Shown: positions 14,918-23,198, counted from the first letter of the stretch. The stretch is DNA of 23,850 nt from Methanobrevibacter_A sp964431035 (GCA_964431035.1 CAYSIF010000024.1:1-23850), one strand, 5' to 3'. The notes: generated by a model not told the origin, from the letters alone. A program made the numbers and translations.

Positions 14918-16585
14918 GTATATTTTTTCTATATCTTTTTTGTTTTTGTTTATTATGTTTAGTTCTATTGGTATGTTTACTTTTTCTGATATGTAGTAGT
15001 GCCAGTACATTTGTCTGCTGTTTGGTTTTTCGTTACTTGTATATGTTTCTGCGAAGAATAGTTCATTGTTGTTGTATACTATGAGGTGTGGTATTCCTTT
15101 ACATGGTAGGTATCTGCAGTCGTATATTTGGTTTAGTCTGTTTCTTCCGATTATTTGTAGTATTTTTTCTTCTCCAAATATTTCTATTATTTGTATTAGT
15201 ATTTCTTCTATTTGTTTGTCTGTTTCTAGGTCGTCTACGTTTTCTTGGTGTATTATTTGGAATGCTTTTTTGATTTCTTCTTTGAGGTTTTGTTTTTCTA
15301 GTTGTTTTATTCTTGTTATTACTTCTTCTTTGTGGTATGTTGTGTTTACTGTTATTTCCATGTCGTAGTGTATGTTTAAGAATAGGAGGTATGTGTAGTA
15401 GTATATGAATTCTGAGCTTATTGTGTGGTATCCTTGTTCTTGGTAGTGTTCTATTATTAGTTGTTTTTTGTCTTTTAGTCCGTGTTTTGTTTTGTATTGT
15501 ATTGGTTTTCTTTTTTCTTTTTTGGTTTCTTGTGCTGTGTGTTGTTTTATTTTTATGTTTTTTAGTAGTTTGTAGTTGTATTCAGTGTTTTCTATTTTGT
15601 CTTTTTGTCCGTATTTTTTTCTGTATTTTTCGTATTCGTTTTTTGATCCACTTCTTTTGTTGAAGTATTGTGCGTATTTATAGTTGTCATATGCTTTTTG
15701 GTAGTTTTCTATGTTTTTGAAGTGTTTTGCTTGTTGGTTGTGTATTATTCCTCGGTTTTTGTTTGAGTTTGTTAGCATGAATGCTCTGTTGTATAGGCTT
15801 ATTAGTGTTTGTGATATTATTTGGTAGTATATGTCTTTTTTGTCATAGTCTTCTAGTTGTTCTTCTGATTTGTTTATTACATCTAGGAATTGGTTTAATT
15901 CTTGTATTGGTGTTTCTGTTATTTGTTTGTCTCTTATTTTTGCTATTTTTTCTTCTTGTTTTAGTGTTTCTATTTTTTCTATATTGTTTTTGCTTATTAT
16001 GTTTGGGTTGTATCCATATTCTAGGTGGTTGTTATAGCATAATAAGTATAATTTTCTGTCATTTATTTGGAATTCTTTTGTGTAAGGGAATTTTATTAGG
16101 TTTCCCCAGTTTAATTCTTTGTTTATCCATTCTATGAATGTTAATCCACATACTGTTTGTCTGTGCAGTAGGTTGTTTTTATCTAGGAGAATTATTAGTT
16201 TTATTAGTGCATCTTGTTGGAATCTGAATTGTAATAAATCGTATATTTGGTTTTCAAGTATTGGATAGTCTAGTTTTATTAGTTTGTTATATACTTCCAT
16301 CATTTCTGATGCTTCTTCTAGTAATTCTAATACTTTTATTTTTGTTTTTTGGTTGTGGTTTATACTGTATTCTAAGTTTACTGGTAGTAAAGGTAGTTGT
16401 TTTTCTAGTATGCTTTTTAGACTGTTGAAGTTTGAGTGGTTGAATTGTTCTTCTGCTTGTTTGTCTAATTCTAGTCTTTGGTTTATTTTTTTCGTGAATG
16501 TTTCGTATTTTTTATCTGTTCCACAGTTATAGCAGAATTTGTCTGATTCCCTCAGTCTTGCTCCACAGTATGCACATGTTTTCAT
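14906..16585 (-). CDS. Zinc-ribbon protein with degenerate VRR-NUC-like C-terminus
   Basis: The 559-residue protein starts with a zinc ribbon (CAYCG at 4-8, CYNCG at 18-22). A long, charged helical middle follows, with a likely TPR-like part around 250-310 (NRAFMLTNS, NYQKAYDNYKYAQYF). The C-terminal 120 residues resemble the VRR-NUC PD-(D/E)xK fold: KGIPHLIVYNNNELFFAETY, then SRQMYWHYYISEKVNIPIEL. The usual Pro-Asp is Pro-His500, and the Glu-x-Lys is Glu513-Thr-Tyr515; Gln525 is kept. This suggests a nuclease fold that binds nucleic acid but may not cut. The start overlaps the previous stop as ATGA, so translation is coupled. The zinc ribbon is certain; the nuclease relationship is my pattern reading. 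Confidence 0.7.
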   Translation of the reverse strand: MKTCAYCGARLRESDKFCYNCGTDKKYETFTKKINQRLELDKQAEEQFNHSNFNSLKSILEKQLPLLPVNLEYSINHNQKTKIKVLELLEEASEMMEVYNKLIKLDYPILENQIYDLLQFRFQQDALIKLIILLDKNNLLHRQTVCGLTFIEWINKELNWGNLIKFPYTKEFQINDRKLYLLCYNNHLEYGYNPNIISKNNIEKIETLKQEEKIAKIRDKQITETPIQELNQFLDVINKSEEQLEDYDKKDIYYQIISQTLISLYNRAFMLTNSNKNRGIIHNQQAKHFKNIENYQKAYDNYKYAQYFNKRSGSKNEYEKYRKKYGQKDKIENTEYNYKLLKNIKIKQHTAQETKKEKRKPIQYKTKHGLKDKKQLIIEHYQEQGYHTISSEFIYYYTYLLFLNIHYDMEITVNTTYHKEEVITRIKQLEKQNLKEEIKKAFQIIHQENVDDLETDKQIEEILIQIIEIFGEEKILQIIGRNRLNQIYDCRYLPCKGIPHLIVYNNNELFFAETYTSNEKPNSRQMYWHYYISEKVNIPIELNIINKNKKDIEKIYLTK

Positions 16586-17016
16586 ATTAAATTCTCAAAT
16601 CTTTTGTTTAATTTTTCAGGATAGATTATTATTTTTTTTATAGAGTTGAATTCTTCTTCCTGTGCTAGTATTTTTTGGTATGTGTATTCTTGTTTTTGTT
16701 CTGATTTGAATATGGATTCTCTGTATTTTTTTATTGTTTCTCCATTATTTCCTATTATTTCTATTATTATTTCAAGATTTTCTTGTATTTCTTCTAGTAA
16801 TTTTACTTTAAAGTCTAAGTATATTTTCCCGTATTTTATATGCCATTGGAATTGTTCTATTTTTGCTTTGGTTTCATATTCTTTTTCTATACGGTGTTCT
16901 ACTATTAGGTTGTTTATGTTTTCTTTTACTAGAGTTAGTTTTACTCCGCAGTTTATACAGTAGTCGGAGTTTTTTGGATTGTTTTTATATCCGCATTTAG
17001 TGCATTGTTTTTTCAT
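16582..17016 (-). CDS. Zinc-ribbon protein of unknown function
   Basis: The 144-residue protein has an N-terminal zinc ribbon (CTKCG and CINCG, residues 5-24). A strand-rich domain follows with FQWHIKYGKIYLDFKVKLLEE and IIIEIIGNNGETIKKYRESI. That domain could be a small beta-sandwich; I do not recognise it. The stop overlaps the next start by four bases (ATGA). It starts 29 bases after endA. No clear Shine-Dalgarno site precedes it. Confidence 0.7.
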   Translation of the reverse strand: MKKQCTKCGYKNNPKNSDYCINCGVKLTLVKENINNLIVEHRIEKEYETKAKIEQFQWHIKYGKIYLDFKVKLLEEIQENLEIIIEIIGNNGETIKKYRESIFKSEQKQEYTYQKILAQEEEFNSIKKIIIYPEKLNKRFENLI

Positions 17017-17045
17017 ATTTAATCAAAAAGGAATAAAATGTTTTT

Positions 17046-17561
17046 TTATGGTTTTGTCCATTCTACATTGTAATATGTTATGTCTGTGTCTTCATCTACT
17101 ATTGCAAGTAGTAGTTTTTTTCTAACACCGTGGGATACTCTTATATAGCTTGCAAAGTCTAGTGCTTTTATATTGTAGTTTTCATAGATTACTTTTACTA
17201 GATAATCTGAGTGTCCTTCTCCAGGAGATCTCCCTCTATCATATAATCTGAATTCTGAACCATATTTGAAACCTGTTTTTATTATGTATCCTCTGTCTTT
17301 TAAGTCTTTATAAACGAGGTATTTTCCATAATTTTTATTGTTTTTTATTATTTCTAGTATTTGGTTTATTGTGCATTCTTCTTCGTTTTGATAAACATTT
17401 AGTCTTCCTTTTTCCATTAAGTATAATGCTTCTATTAAGGATAGTTCTAGTTTATCTTCTTCTAATTTTCCAAAACCGCTTTTTTGATTTAAGCTTATTG
17501 GTTTTTTACTTCCAGGTTCTATTTTTATTGTTACTGTTTTTTCGTATAGTTCAGCACGCAT
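17046..17561 (-). CDS. endA: tRNA-splicing endonuclease EndA
   Basis: EndA cuts introns from archaeal pre-tRNA at bulge-helix-bulge sites. The 171-residue length fits the homotetrameric type. The N-terminal domain has LSLIEALYLMEKG. The catalytic domain holds YLVYKDLKDRGYIIKTGFKYG. The catalytic triad is present: Tyr107 in FRLYDRG, His117 in GEGHSDYLV and Lys148 in SHGVRKKLLL. These lie 8 residues earlier than Tyr115, His125 and Lys156 of the Methanocaldococcus enzyme. The C-terminus DITYYNVEWTKP is the usual dimer strand. GGAGAT lies 10 bases before the ATG. It appears to lead an operon with two zinc-ribbon genes. Confidence 0.95.
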   Translation of the reverse strand: MRAELYEKTVTIKIEPGSKKPISLNQKSGFGKLEEDKLELSLIEALYLMEKGRLNVYQNEEECTINQILEIIKNNKNYGKYLVYKDLKDRGYIIKTGFKYGSEFRLYDRGRSPGEGHSDYLVKVIYENYNIKALDFASYIRVSHGVRKKLLLAIVDEDTDITYYNVEWTKP

Positions 17562-17684
17562 AGATATTTTAATCTCCGAAAAAGTGTAAGATATAATATA
17601 ATTTTTTATATAGTTAATATAATTATATTATATTTTAGAATATATTTTTATATAAATTTTTTAATAAGAAGGGATTATAATATT

Positions 17685-17795
17685 ATGATTGATTTTGATA
17701 GTTTAGAATTAGTTGAGAAAATTTTAATTATTATTGCACTTATTATTGTTTTTCTTGTTATGGTTACTACTATTTGGAGTGTTATTTTTCCATGA
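17685..17795 (+). CDS. 36-residue single-helix membrane protein
   Basis: A short frame encodes MIDFDSLELVEKILIIIALI and ends VTTIWSVIFP. The amphipathic start followed by one membrane helix is protein-like. TTTATATAA sequence at about 17648-17656 could be a TATA box, and AAGGGA at 17669-17674 could be a Shine-Dalgarno site. No family is recognised and the frame is short, so confidence is moderate. Confidence 0.45.
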   Translation: MIDFDSLELVEKILIIIALIIVFLVMVTTIWSVIFP

Positions 17796-17843
17796 AAAAA
17801 ACTTTTTATGGTTTTGAAAAAAAAATAGTGGTTAGATGAAATT

Positions 17844-18164
17844 TTATGGTGTGTTGTAAATTTCATCTATTATTGGAAATGTGCTCCATGCTTTAGGCCA
17901 TCCACAATAGAATGCTAGTTGTGTTATAGTTTCAATTATTTCTTCTTTTGTTATTCCGTGTTCTTTTCCTAGTGTTATGTGTGCTTTTAGTTGTGGATAT
18001 TGTCCTGCTGAGAATAGTGCTGATATTGTTATTAGGCTTCTGTCTCGTGGTGATAGTTCTTTTTCTCTACTCCATATTTCTCCGAATAATACATCATCAT
18101 TTAATCTTGCGAATTCTGGTGCTAGTTTTCCAAGGTTGTCTCTTCCTGCGGTTTGTTTTTTCAT
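17844..18164 (-). CDS. Carboxymuconolactone decarboxylase family protein
   Basis: The 106-residue protein matches the CMD family: SPRDRSLITISALFSAGQYPQLKAHI, GITKEEIIETITQLAFYCGWPKAWS. It has no AhpD-type CxxC motif. His62 and Cys87 are the notable polar residues in the pocket region. Members of this type are often annotated as decarboxylases but have varied roles. AAAGGTGA precedes the ATG. It follows the alpha/beta hydrolase by 28 bases and is probably in the same operon. Confidence 0.85.
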   Translation of the reverse strand: MKKQTAGRDNLGKLAPEFARLNDDVLFGEIWSREKELSPRDRSLITISALFSAGQYPQLKAHITLGKEHGITKEEIIETITQLAFYCGWPKAWSTFPIIDEIYNTP

Positions 18165-18192
18165 TTTATGGGTTTCACCTTTATAATTTTTT

Positions 18193-19065
18193 TTATAAGT
18201 GTTTTTTGAAGAATGGTGTTATGTGTTCGAATGCTTTTGAGACGTATGGTGCTAAGTCATACATGTCAAAGTGGCTTGCTTCTGGTATTATGTGCATTTC
18301 TTTTTCTTTGTTTGGAGCTGCTTCGTAGATTTCTGTTGATGTTTGTAGGCTCCATGCGTTTTCTGAGCTTATTACTAAGTATGGTTTTTTCATTTCTTTC
18401 ATTATGTTTGTAACATTGTATTTTACTAGTTCTAGTTGGCTCCATGCTACTACTTGGTTGCTCCATCTTGGGTGTGTGCCTCTTGATGTGTAGTAGTATG
18501 CTGCTCCTTCTTCGAATTCTCTTGGCATGAAGTTGAGGTGTGCTAGTTCTCCTGTGCCTTTTTCATATTTTTCTTTTGCTTTTTTTACTATTTCTTCTGG
18601 CATGAAGAATCCTGCCATTGCTGATGTGGAGATGTCTGATATTGCTGGGACTATTGCTGTTATTGCTTTTAGTCTTGGTTCTTTAACTCCTGCTACTGAC
18701 ATGTATGATCCTGAGCCACATATTCCTAGGCCCCCTATTTTGTTTGGGTCTACGTATGGTAGGCTGGTTAGGTAGTCTATTGCTCCTTCGATGTCTGTTT
18801 GTTTTACATCTGGTAGTTCTTGTTGTCTTGGTTGTCCTTGGCTTTCTCCGAAGTATGATCCGTCAAATACTAGTGTTACGTATCCTTCTTCTGTTAGTTT
18901 TTTTGCGTATATGCTTTGTGCTTGTTCTTTGACTGAGAGCATTGGTCCTGTAACTACTATTGCTGGGTAGTCTTTGTTTAGGTCGAATTGGTCTGGTAGG
19001 TATAGGATTCCTGAGAGTCTTAAGTCTAATTCTTTGTTTTTGAATACTATTTTTTGTTTTTCCAT
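18193..19065 (-). CDS. Alpha/beta hydrolase (dienelactone hydrolase-like)
   Basis: The 290-residue cytosolic hydrolase begins with two beta strands and LYLPDQFDLNKDYPAIVVTG. GYVTLVFDGSYFGES is the usual strand with the FD-GES motif. The nucleophile elbow is GLGICGSGSYM (114-119), where Cys116 sits in the usual Ser position, as in dienelactone hydrolases. His265 in EASHFDMYD is the likely catalytic His. Ser-Glu-Asn near 234-236 may hold the acidic residue. The substrate is unknown. AAGGA precedes the ATG. It leads an operon with the CMD-family gene, which suggests a role in small-molecule or redox metabolism. Confidence 0.85.
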   Translation of the reverse strand: MEKQKIVFKNKELDLRLSGILYLPDQFDLNKDYPAIVVTGPMLSVKEQAQSIYAKKLTEEGYVTLVFDGSYFGESQGQPRQQELPDVKQTDIEGAIDYLTSLPYVDPNKIGGLGICGSGSYMSVAGVKEPRLKAITAIVPAISDISTSAMAGFFMPEEIVKKAKEKYEKGTGELAHLNFMPREFEEGAAYYYTSRGTHPRWSNQVVAWSQLELVKYNVTNIMKEMKKPYLVISSENAWSLQTSTEIYEAAPNKEKEMHIIPEASHFDMYDLAPYVSKAFEHITPFFKKHL

Positions 19066-19115
19066 GTTTTTTTCCTTCTTTTTTTATTGTTGATTTTATT
19101 TTTAGTGTTAATAAA

Positions 19116-19138
19116 TATATAAATGTTTCCTAAGGAAA
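19116..19138 (-). promoter_or_regulatory. TATA box with adjacent TTTCC-N3-GGAAA dyad
   Basis: On the minus strand TTTATATA (19116-19123) is preceded, two bases away, by the dyad TTTCCTTAGGAAA (19126-19138). The dyad covers the place of the BRE, so a bound regulator would be expected to block or help TFB/TBP at the hydrolase promoter. The TATA box is 51 bases before the ATG. Confidence 0.5.
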
Positions 19139-19246
19139 TAATTATATTAAGAAACTATTATCATAATATAACATAACATAAATTAAAAATAAATACAAAA
19201 CAAATATACACCTAATAAAAAAAAAATCAATAAAAAAAAGATTAAA

Positions 19247-20770
19247 ATGAATATCAACATAAACGAATTTAAAGACAATGCCAAACTAGAAATCCTATCT
19301 GGCCTAACAGTCTCTTTAGCCCTAATGCCAGAATGTATTGCATTTGCAATCGTTGCACATTTAAGTCCACTTGTAGGATTATATACTGCAGCCATTATCT
19401 GTTTAATAACCGCAATTCTTGGAGGCAGACCTGCAATGATTAGTGGTGCTGCAGGCAGTGTAGCTGTTGTAAGTGTTGGTTTAATTGTTACACACGGTGT
19501 TGAATATTTATATCTTGCAGTTATTTTAATGGGAATAATACAAATACTTGTTGGAGTATTTAAATTAGCTAAATTTATTCGTTTAGTCCCCCAACCTGTT
19601 ATCTATGGTTTTCTTAATGGTTTGGCAATTATAATTTTCACATCACAATTTACACAATTTAGAACAAGTACTGGTGCTTGGTTATCTGGAATGCCATTAG
19701 TTATTATGATTGTTCTTGTTGTTTTAAGTATGTTGATTATGTACATTTTACCTAGATATACTAAGAAGGTTCCAAGTGCCTTAGTTAGTATTATTGTTGT
19801 TAGTATTATTAGTTTTGTTTTTGGATTACATACTAAGACTATCGGTGATATTGCAAGTATTGGTGCTGGTCTTCCTAGTTTCCATATTCCTATGGTTCCA
19901 ATTAGCTTAGAGTCCATTAGTATTGTTTTACCTTATGCTATTTTAATGGCTAGTGTTGGTTTGATTGAAACTTTATTAACTCTTAATGTTGTAGATGAAA
20001 TGACCAATACACGTGGTAGAGCTAATAAGGAAAGTATTGGTCAAGGTATTGCTAATAGTGTTTGTGGTCTATTTCAAGGTATGGGTGGTTGTGCTATGAT
20101 TGGTCAGACTATGATTAATTTAGAATCTGGTGGTCGTAATCGTTTAAGTGGTATAACTGCTGGTTTATTTATATTTTTTATTATTATTTATGGTTCTCGA
20201 CTTGTTGATTTGATCCCTATGGCTGCTTTAGTTGGTATTATGTTTATGGTTGCGATTAATACCTTTAAATGGTCTAGTCTTAGGATGTTAAATCATGTTC
20301 CTCGTGCAGATATGTTTGTTATGATTATTGTAACCGTTATTACTGTTGTTTTGAATAATCTTGCTATTGCAGTATTGATTGGTGTTGTTATTAGTGCTTT
20401 GAATTTTGCTTGGCAAGGTGCTAAACGTGTTGGTTGTGTTGAGTCTTTTGATGAGGAAAATAATGTTAAGTATTATGAGATTAAAGGACCGATATTTTTT
20501 GCAAGTACTGCTAATTTTAAGGAAATTTTTAATTATAATTTAGATGTTGATACTGTTGTTATTGATTTTAGACAGTCTCGTTTAACTGATCAGTCTGCTA
20601 TTATTGCAGTTGATGAGGTTACAAAAAGGTATCAGAATAATGGTGTTGATGTTTTATTAAGTCATTTAAGTTCTGATTGTAGGGAATTATTAGATGAGAA
20701 TAGTAAATTTATTGATGTGGATATTTTAGAGAATCCTTATTATCGTGTTCCTTCTGATGAGTTGGATTAA
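19247..20770 (+). CDS. SulP family anion transporter with STAS domain
   Basis: This 507-residue inner membrane transporter moves sulfate, bicarbonate or a similar anion. It starts with the SulP block EILSGLTVSLALMPECIAFA. GGRPAMISGAAGSVAVV follows, and NKESIGQGIANSVCGLFQGMGGCAMIGQT is the family signature (about 263-291). A C-terminal STAS domain runs from about 412 to 500 (IKGPIFFASTANFKEIF, TVVIDFRQSRLTDQSA). The family is firm; the ion cannot be chosen. Its first 60 codons use many C- and A-ending codons, the rest mostly T-ending. It converges on the MarR gene, 8 bases apart. Confidence 0.92.
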   Translation: MNININEFKDNAKLEILSGLTVSLALMPECIAFAIVAHLSPLVGLYTAAIICLITAILGGRPAMISGAAGSVAVVSVGLIVTHGVEYLYLAVILMGIIQILVGVFKLAKFIRLVPQPVIYGFLNGLAIIIFTSQFTQFRTSTGAWLSGMPLVIMIVLVVLSMLIMYILPRYTKKVPSALVSIIVVSIISFVFGLHTKTIGDIASIGAGLPSFHIPMVPISLESISIVLPYAILMASVGLIETLLTLNVVDEMTNTRGRANKESIGQGIANSVCGLFQGMGGCAMIGQTMINLESGGRNRLSGITAGLFIFFIIIYGSRLVDLIPMAALVGIMFMVAINTFKWSSLRMLNHVPRADMFVMIIVTVITVVLNNLAIAVLIGVVISALNFAWQGAKRVGCVESFDEENNVKYYEIKGPIFFASTANFKEIFNYNLDVDTVVIDFRQSRLTDQSAIIAVDEVTKRYQNNGVDVLLSHLSSDCRELLDENSKFIDVDILENPYYRVPSDELD

Positions 20771-20778
20771 ACTCTTTT

Positions 20779-21252
20779 TTATATGTTTTTTTCTTCTTTT
20801 AGTGAGATTAGTGATGCTGTTTGGAGTGTTTCTTTGAATTCTTCTAATTCATTTGTATTTAGGAATTTCCATACTTCTTTTTCCCAGGAGTCTTCTATTT
20901 TTCTAAGTTTTTCTGCTAAGGCTCTTCCTTCTGGTGTGATTTTTATTCTTTTTTTCCTTTGGTTTGTGGAGTCTATGGATCTTGTTATATAATTGTTTTT
21001 TTCTAGTTTTTGTAGTGCTCTTGTTACTACTCCATCAGTCATTTTGAAATTGTTTACTAGGTCGTTTTGACTTATATCTTCTTTGTCGTTTAAGTATATT
21101 AAGAATGAGAATTGACCAAAGCTTATATTATCATTTTTGATTCTGTTTTTTACGTATACTGAGTGTGATCTATGGATTATTGATACTAGTACTGATAATG
21201 GTACATCTTCTTCTCTTTTTAGTGTGTTTATATCTGGTGTTACTTCTTCCAT
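20779..21252 (-). CDS. MarR family transcriptional regulator
   Basis: The 157-residue winged-helix protein has MarR features: DISQNDLVNNFKMTDGVVTRALQKLEKNNYI as the recognition region, then DSTNQRKKRIKITPEGRALA as the wing. Helices at both ends would form the dimer. Such proteins bind short palindromes and release on ligand binding, often controlling drug exporters. It follows the universal stress gene by 61 bases without an obvious TATA box, so they may be cotranscribed. The MATE exporter 570 bases upstream of its start has dyads fit for a MarR dimer; that link is inference. Confidence 0.9.
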   Translation of the reverse strand: MEEVTPDINTLKREEDVPLSVLVSIIHRSHSVYVKNRIKNDNISFGQFSFLIYLNDKEDISQNDLVNNFKMTDGVVTRALQKLEKNNYITRSIDSTNQRKKRIKITPEGRALAEKLRKIEDSWEKEVWKFLNTNELEEFKETLQTASLISLKEEKNI

Positions 21253-21313
21253 TATCCTTTTTGTATCCTTTTATTTTTTTTATGGTGAAAAAAAAGTTTG
21301 GTGTTATTATTTT

Positions 21314-21736
21314 TTAGTGTATTACAAGTACATCTGCGTCTGCTCGTGATACTACTTTTTCTGCTACGCTTCCTAGTCTGAATCTGTCTAGACTACTTTT
21401 TCCTGAACTTGCTATAATTATTAAATCCACATCTTCTTTTTCTGCTACTTCGAGAATGTTGTCTGATGGTCTTCCTTCCCCTACTTGTGTAGTTATTTTA
21501 ACATCAACATTTATTTTGTTTTTGAATGCTTCGGCATCTTCTTTTGCATCATCTATTATGACACTGTTTAGTTCTGCTATACGTCTTTTACTTTGGAAGT
21601 GGTGAGGTGTTATTGTTTCTGCTACTGATAGTACTATTATTTCACCATCATCCGTATTCATTACGTGTTTTAAACTTCCTATTGCTCTTTCTGATGCTTT
21701 TGAACCATCTGTTGGGATTAAGATTTTTTTATACAT
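21314..21736 (-). CDS. Universal stress protein (UspA family)
   Basis: The 140-residue protein starts MYKKILIPTDGSKASERAIG. It ends with the nucleotide-binding stretch IIIASSGKSSLDRFRLGSVAEKVV and SRADADVLVIH. The usual G-x2-G-x9-G(S/T) motif is present except that the first Gly is Ala, so ATP binding is likely but not certain. A GTG 12 bases upstream would add four residues; the canonical MYKK start is preferred. It precedes the MarR gene. The family helps cells survive stress through unclear mechanisms. Confidence 0.9.
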   Translation of the reverse strand: MYKKILIPTDGSKASERAIGSLKHVMNTDDGEIIVLSVAETITPHHFQSKRRIAELNSVIIDDAKEDAEAFKNKINVDVKITTQVGEGRPSDNILEVAEKEDVDLIIIASSGKSSLDRFRLGSVAEKVVSRADADVLVIH

Positions 21737-21806
21737 AAAATAAACCACAATTTTTTTAATTAAATTTTTTTTATATTAAGTGATTAGTATTTATGTAATT
21801 ATATTA

Positions 21807-21820
21807 AGTTAAATTTAACT
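21807..21820. promoter_or_regulatory. Perfect 14-bp palindrome AGTTAAATTTAACT
   Basis: It overlaps the end of the MATE gene and lies about 30-40 bases upstream of a TATA-like CTTAATATAAAA (21769-21780, minus) for the universal stress gene. It may be an operator, although A+T-rich palindromes also occur by chance. Confidence 0.35.
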
Positions 21821-23198
21821 ATTTTTCAAACATTTTTACTATTTTTCTTGTGTATTTGTATGCAACTAATATTTCAATTATTCCTCCAATTAAGTTTGCT
21901 ACTATTATTCCATAGTATACTCCTGTGTCTTTTAAGGATATGAATATGAATATACATATTAATGTTAGGATGATTTGTTTGAATAGTGTGAATAGTAGAC
22001 TGTATATTCCTTTTCCGTAGCTTTGAAATATGAATCCTGAGATTATGCTTAGGCTGCTGAATATTACATAAAATGATAATAATACTGTTACGTTTGCTAT
22101 TTGGGTGTTTAGTCCTGCTCCTCCAAATAGTAGTGCTAGTTGGTTTGCAAATACTGCTGTTAATATTCCTATTATTAGTGATCCTACGAATCCTATTATG
22201 TGTGTGAAGTTGAATACTTCTTGTATGGTTTTTCCTTTTCTTGCACCATATAGTGCACCAAATATGCTTATTGCTCCGGTTCCGAATCCTACTGGTATCA
22301 TTATTCCTATACTTACTACTCTCCATACTGTGGTGAATACTGCTACTGCTGTTGTGCTTGCTACCATTACGAGTATTATGTTTACTACCATACTGAATAT
22401 GGACATTAGTATTTGTTCCATACTTGCTGGTATTCCTACTGCTAGTATGTCTTTGTATATTCTTGTACTATGGTTGTATGTTCTCATATCTATTGTTGTG
22501 TCGTTTCTTATGTATGTCCAGAATAGGTATATTAGTAGTCCCATTAAGTTTGCTAGTACTGTTGCTATTGCTGCTCCTGCTATTCCCATGTTTAGTCCTG
22601 GGATTGTTATTCCTATTTTTACATTAGAGTATATGAATATTGGGTCCAGTATTATGTTGAGTAGTGCTGATATTCCTAGAGGCAGTGTTGCTTTTAGTCC
22701 TTTGTTTTCTGATCTGTATACTCCGCTGAATACGTTTGTTATTATTATTGTGAAGCTTCCTAGCATTATCCAATATCCATATTGTGTTGCTAGGTTTAGT
22801 ACATCTGCTCCTCCTATTAGGCAGAGTAGTGGTTCTAGGAATATTATTATTAGTCCAGGTATTATTATGCTTAGTATTATTCCTAGTATTAGTCCGTGGA
22901 CGCTGCTGTTTCCTGCGTCTTTTAGTTTGTTTGCTCCTATGAATCTTGCTACAGATGAGTTTACACCTGCGCTTAGTCCTATTCCTACTCCTATTGTTAT
23001 TATGAATAGTGGTGTTACTATTCCTATTGCTGCTAATGAGTCTGCTCCCAGTCCACTTACCCACATTGCATCGGCTATGTTGTTTACCATTGTTAGGAGT
23101 AGAGATAGTATCATTGGTATTGATAGTCCAATTATACTCATTTTTGGATTTGTTATGAGTTTTTTCATTTTTTCGTCTTTTTCTATTGTGTTTTGCAT
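21819..23198 (-). CDS. MATE family efflux transporter
   Basis: The 459-residue protein is a 12-helix Na+/H+-coupled multidrug exporter. The start of the core is IIGLSIPMILSLLLTMVNNIADAMWVSGLG, and LAAIGIVTPLFIITIGVGIGLSAGVNSSVARFIGA follows. The second half repeats the fold (VGIPASMEQILMSIFSMVVNIILV). The length is typical. GGGAG lies about 13 bases before the ATG; a second ATG at codon 11 is possible. The upstream region carries two TTGC-N4-GCAA dyads, so expression is probably ligand-controlled. The substrate is unknown. Confidence 0.92.
   Translation of the reverse strand: MQNTIEKDEKMKKLITNPKMSIIGLSIPMILSLLLTMVNNIADAMWVSGLGADSLAAIGIVTPLFIITIGVGIGLSAGVNSSVARFIGANKLKDAGNSSVHGLILGIILSIIIPGLIIIFLEPLLCLIGGADVLNLATQYGYWIMLGSFTIIITNVFSGVYRSENKGLKATLPLGISALLNIILDPIFIYSNVKIGITIPGLNMGIAGAAIATVLANLMGLLIYLFWTYIRNDTTIDMRTYNHSTRIYKDILAVGIPASMEQILMSIFSMVVNIILVMVASTTAVAVFTTVWRVVSIGIMIPVGFGTGAISIFGALYGARKGKTIQEVFNFTHIIGFVGSLIIGILTAVFANQLALLFGGAGLNTQIANVTVLLSFYVIFSSLSIISGFIFQSYGKGIYSLLFTLFKQIILTLICIFIFISLKDTGVYYGIIVANLIGGIIEILVAYKYTRKIVKMFEK

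Noticed and set aside
17675..17866. 63-residue minus-strand frame after endA's upstream region
   Set aside because: It lies opposite the more convincing 36-residue plus-strand frame, has no Shine-Dalgarno site and overlaps the end of the CMD-family gene.
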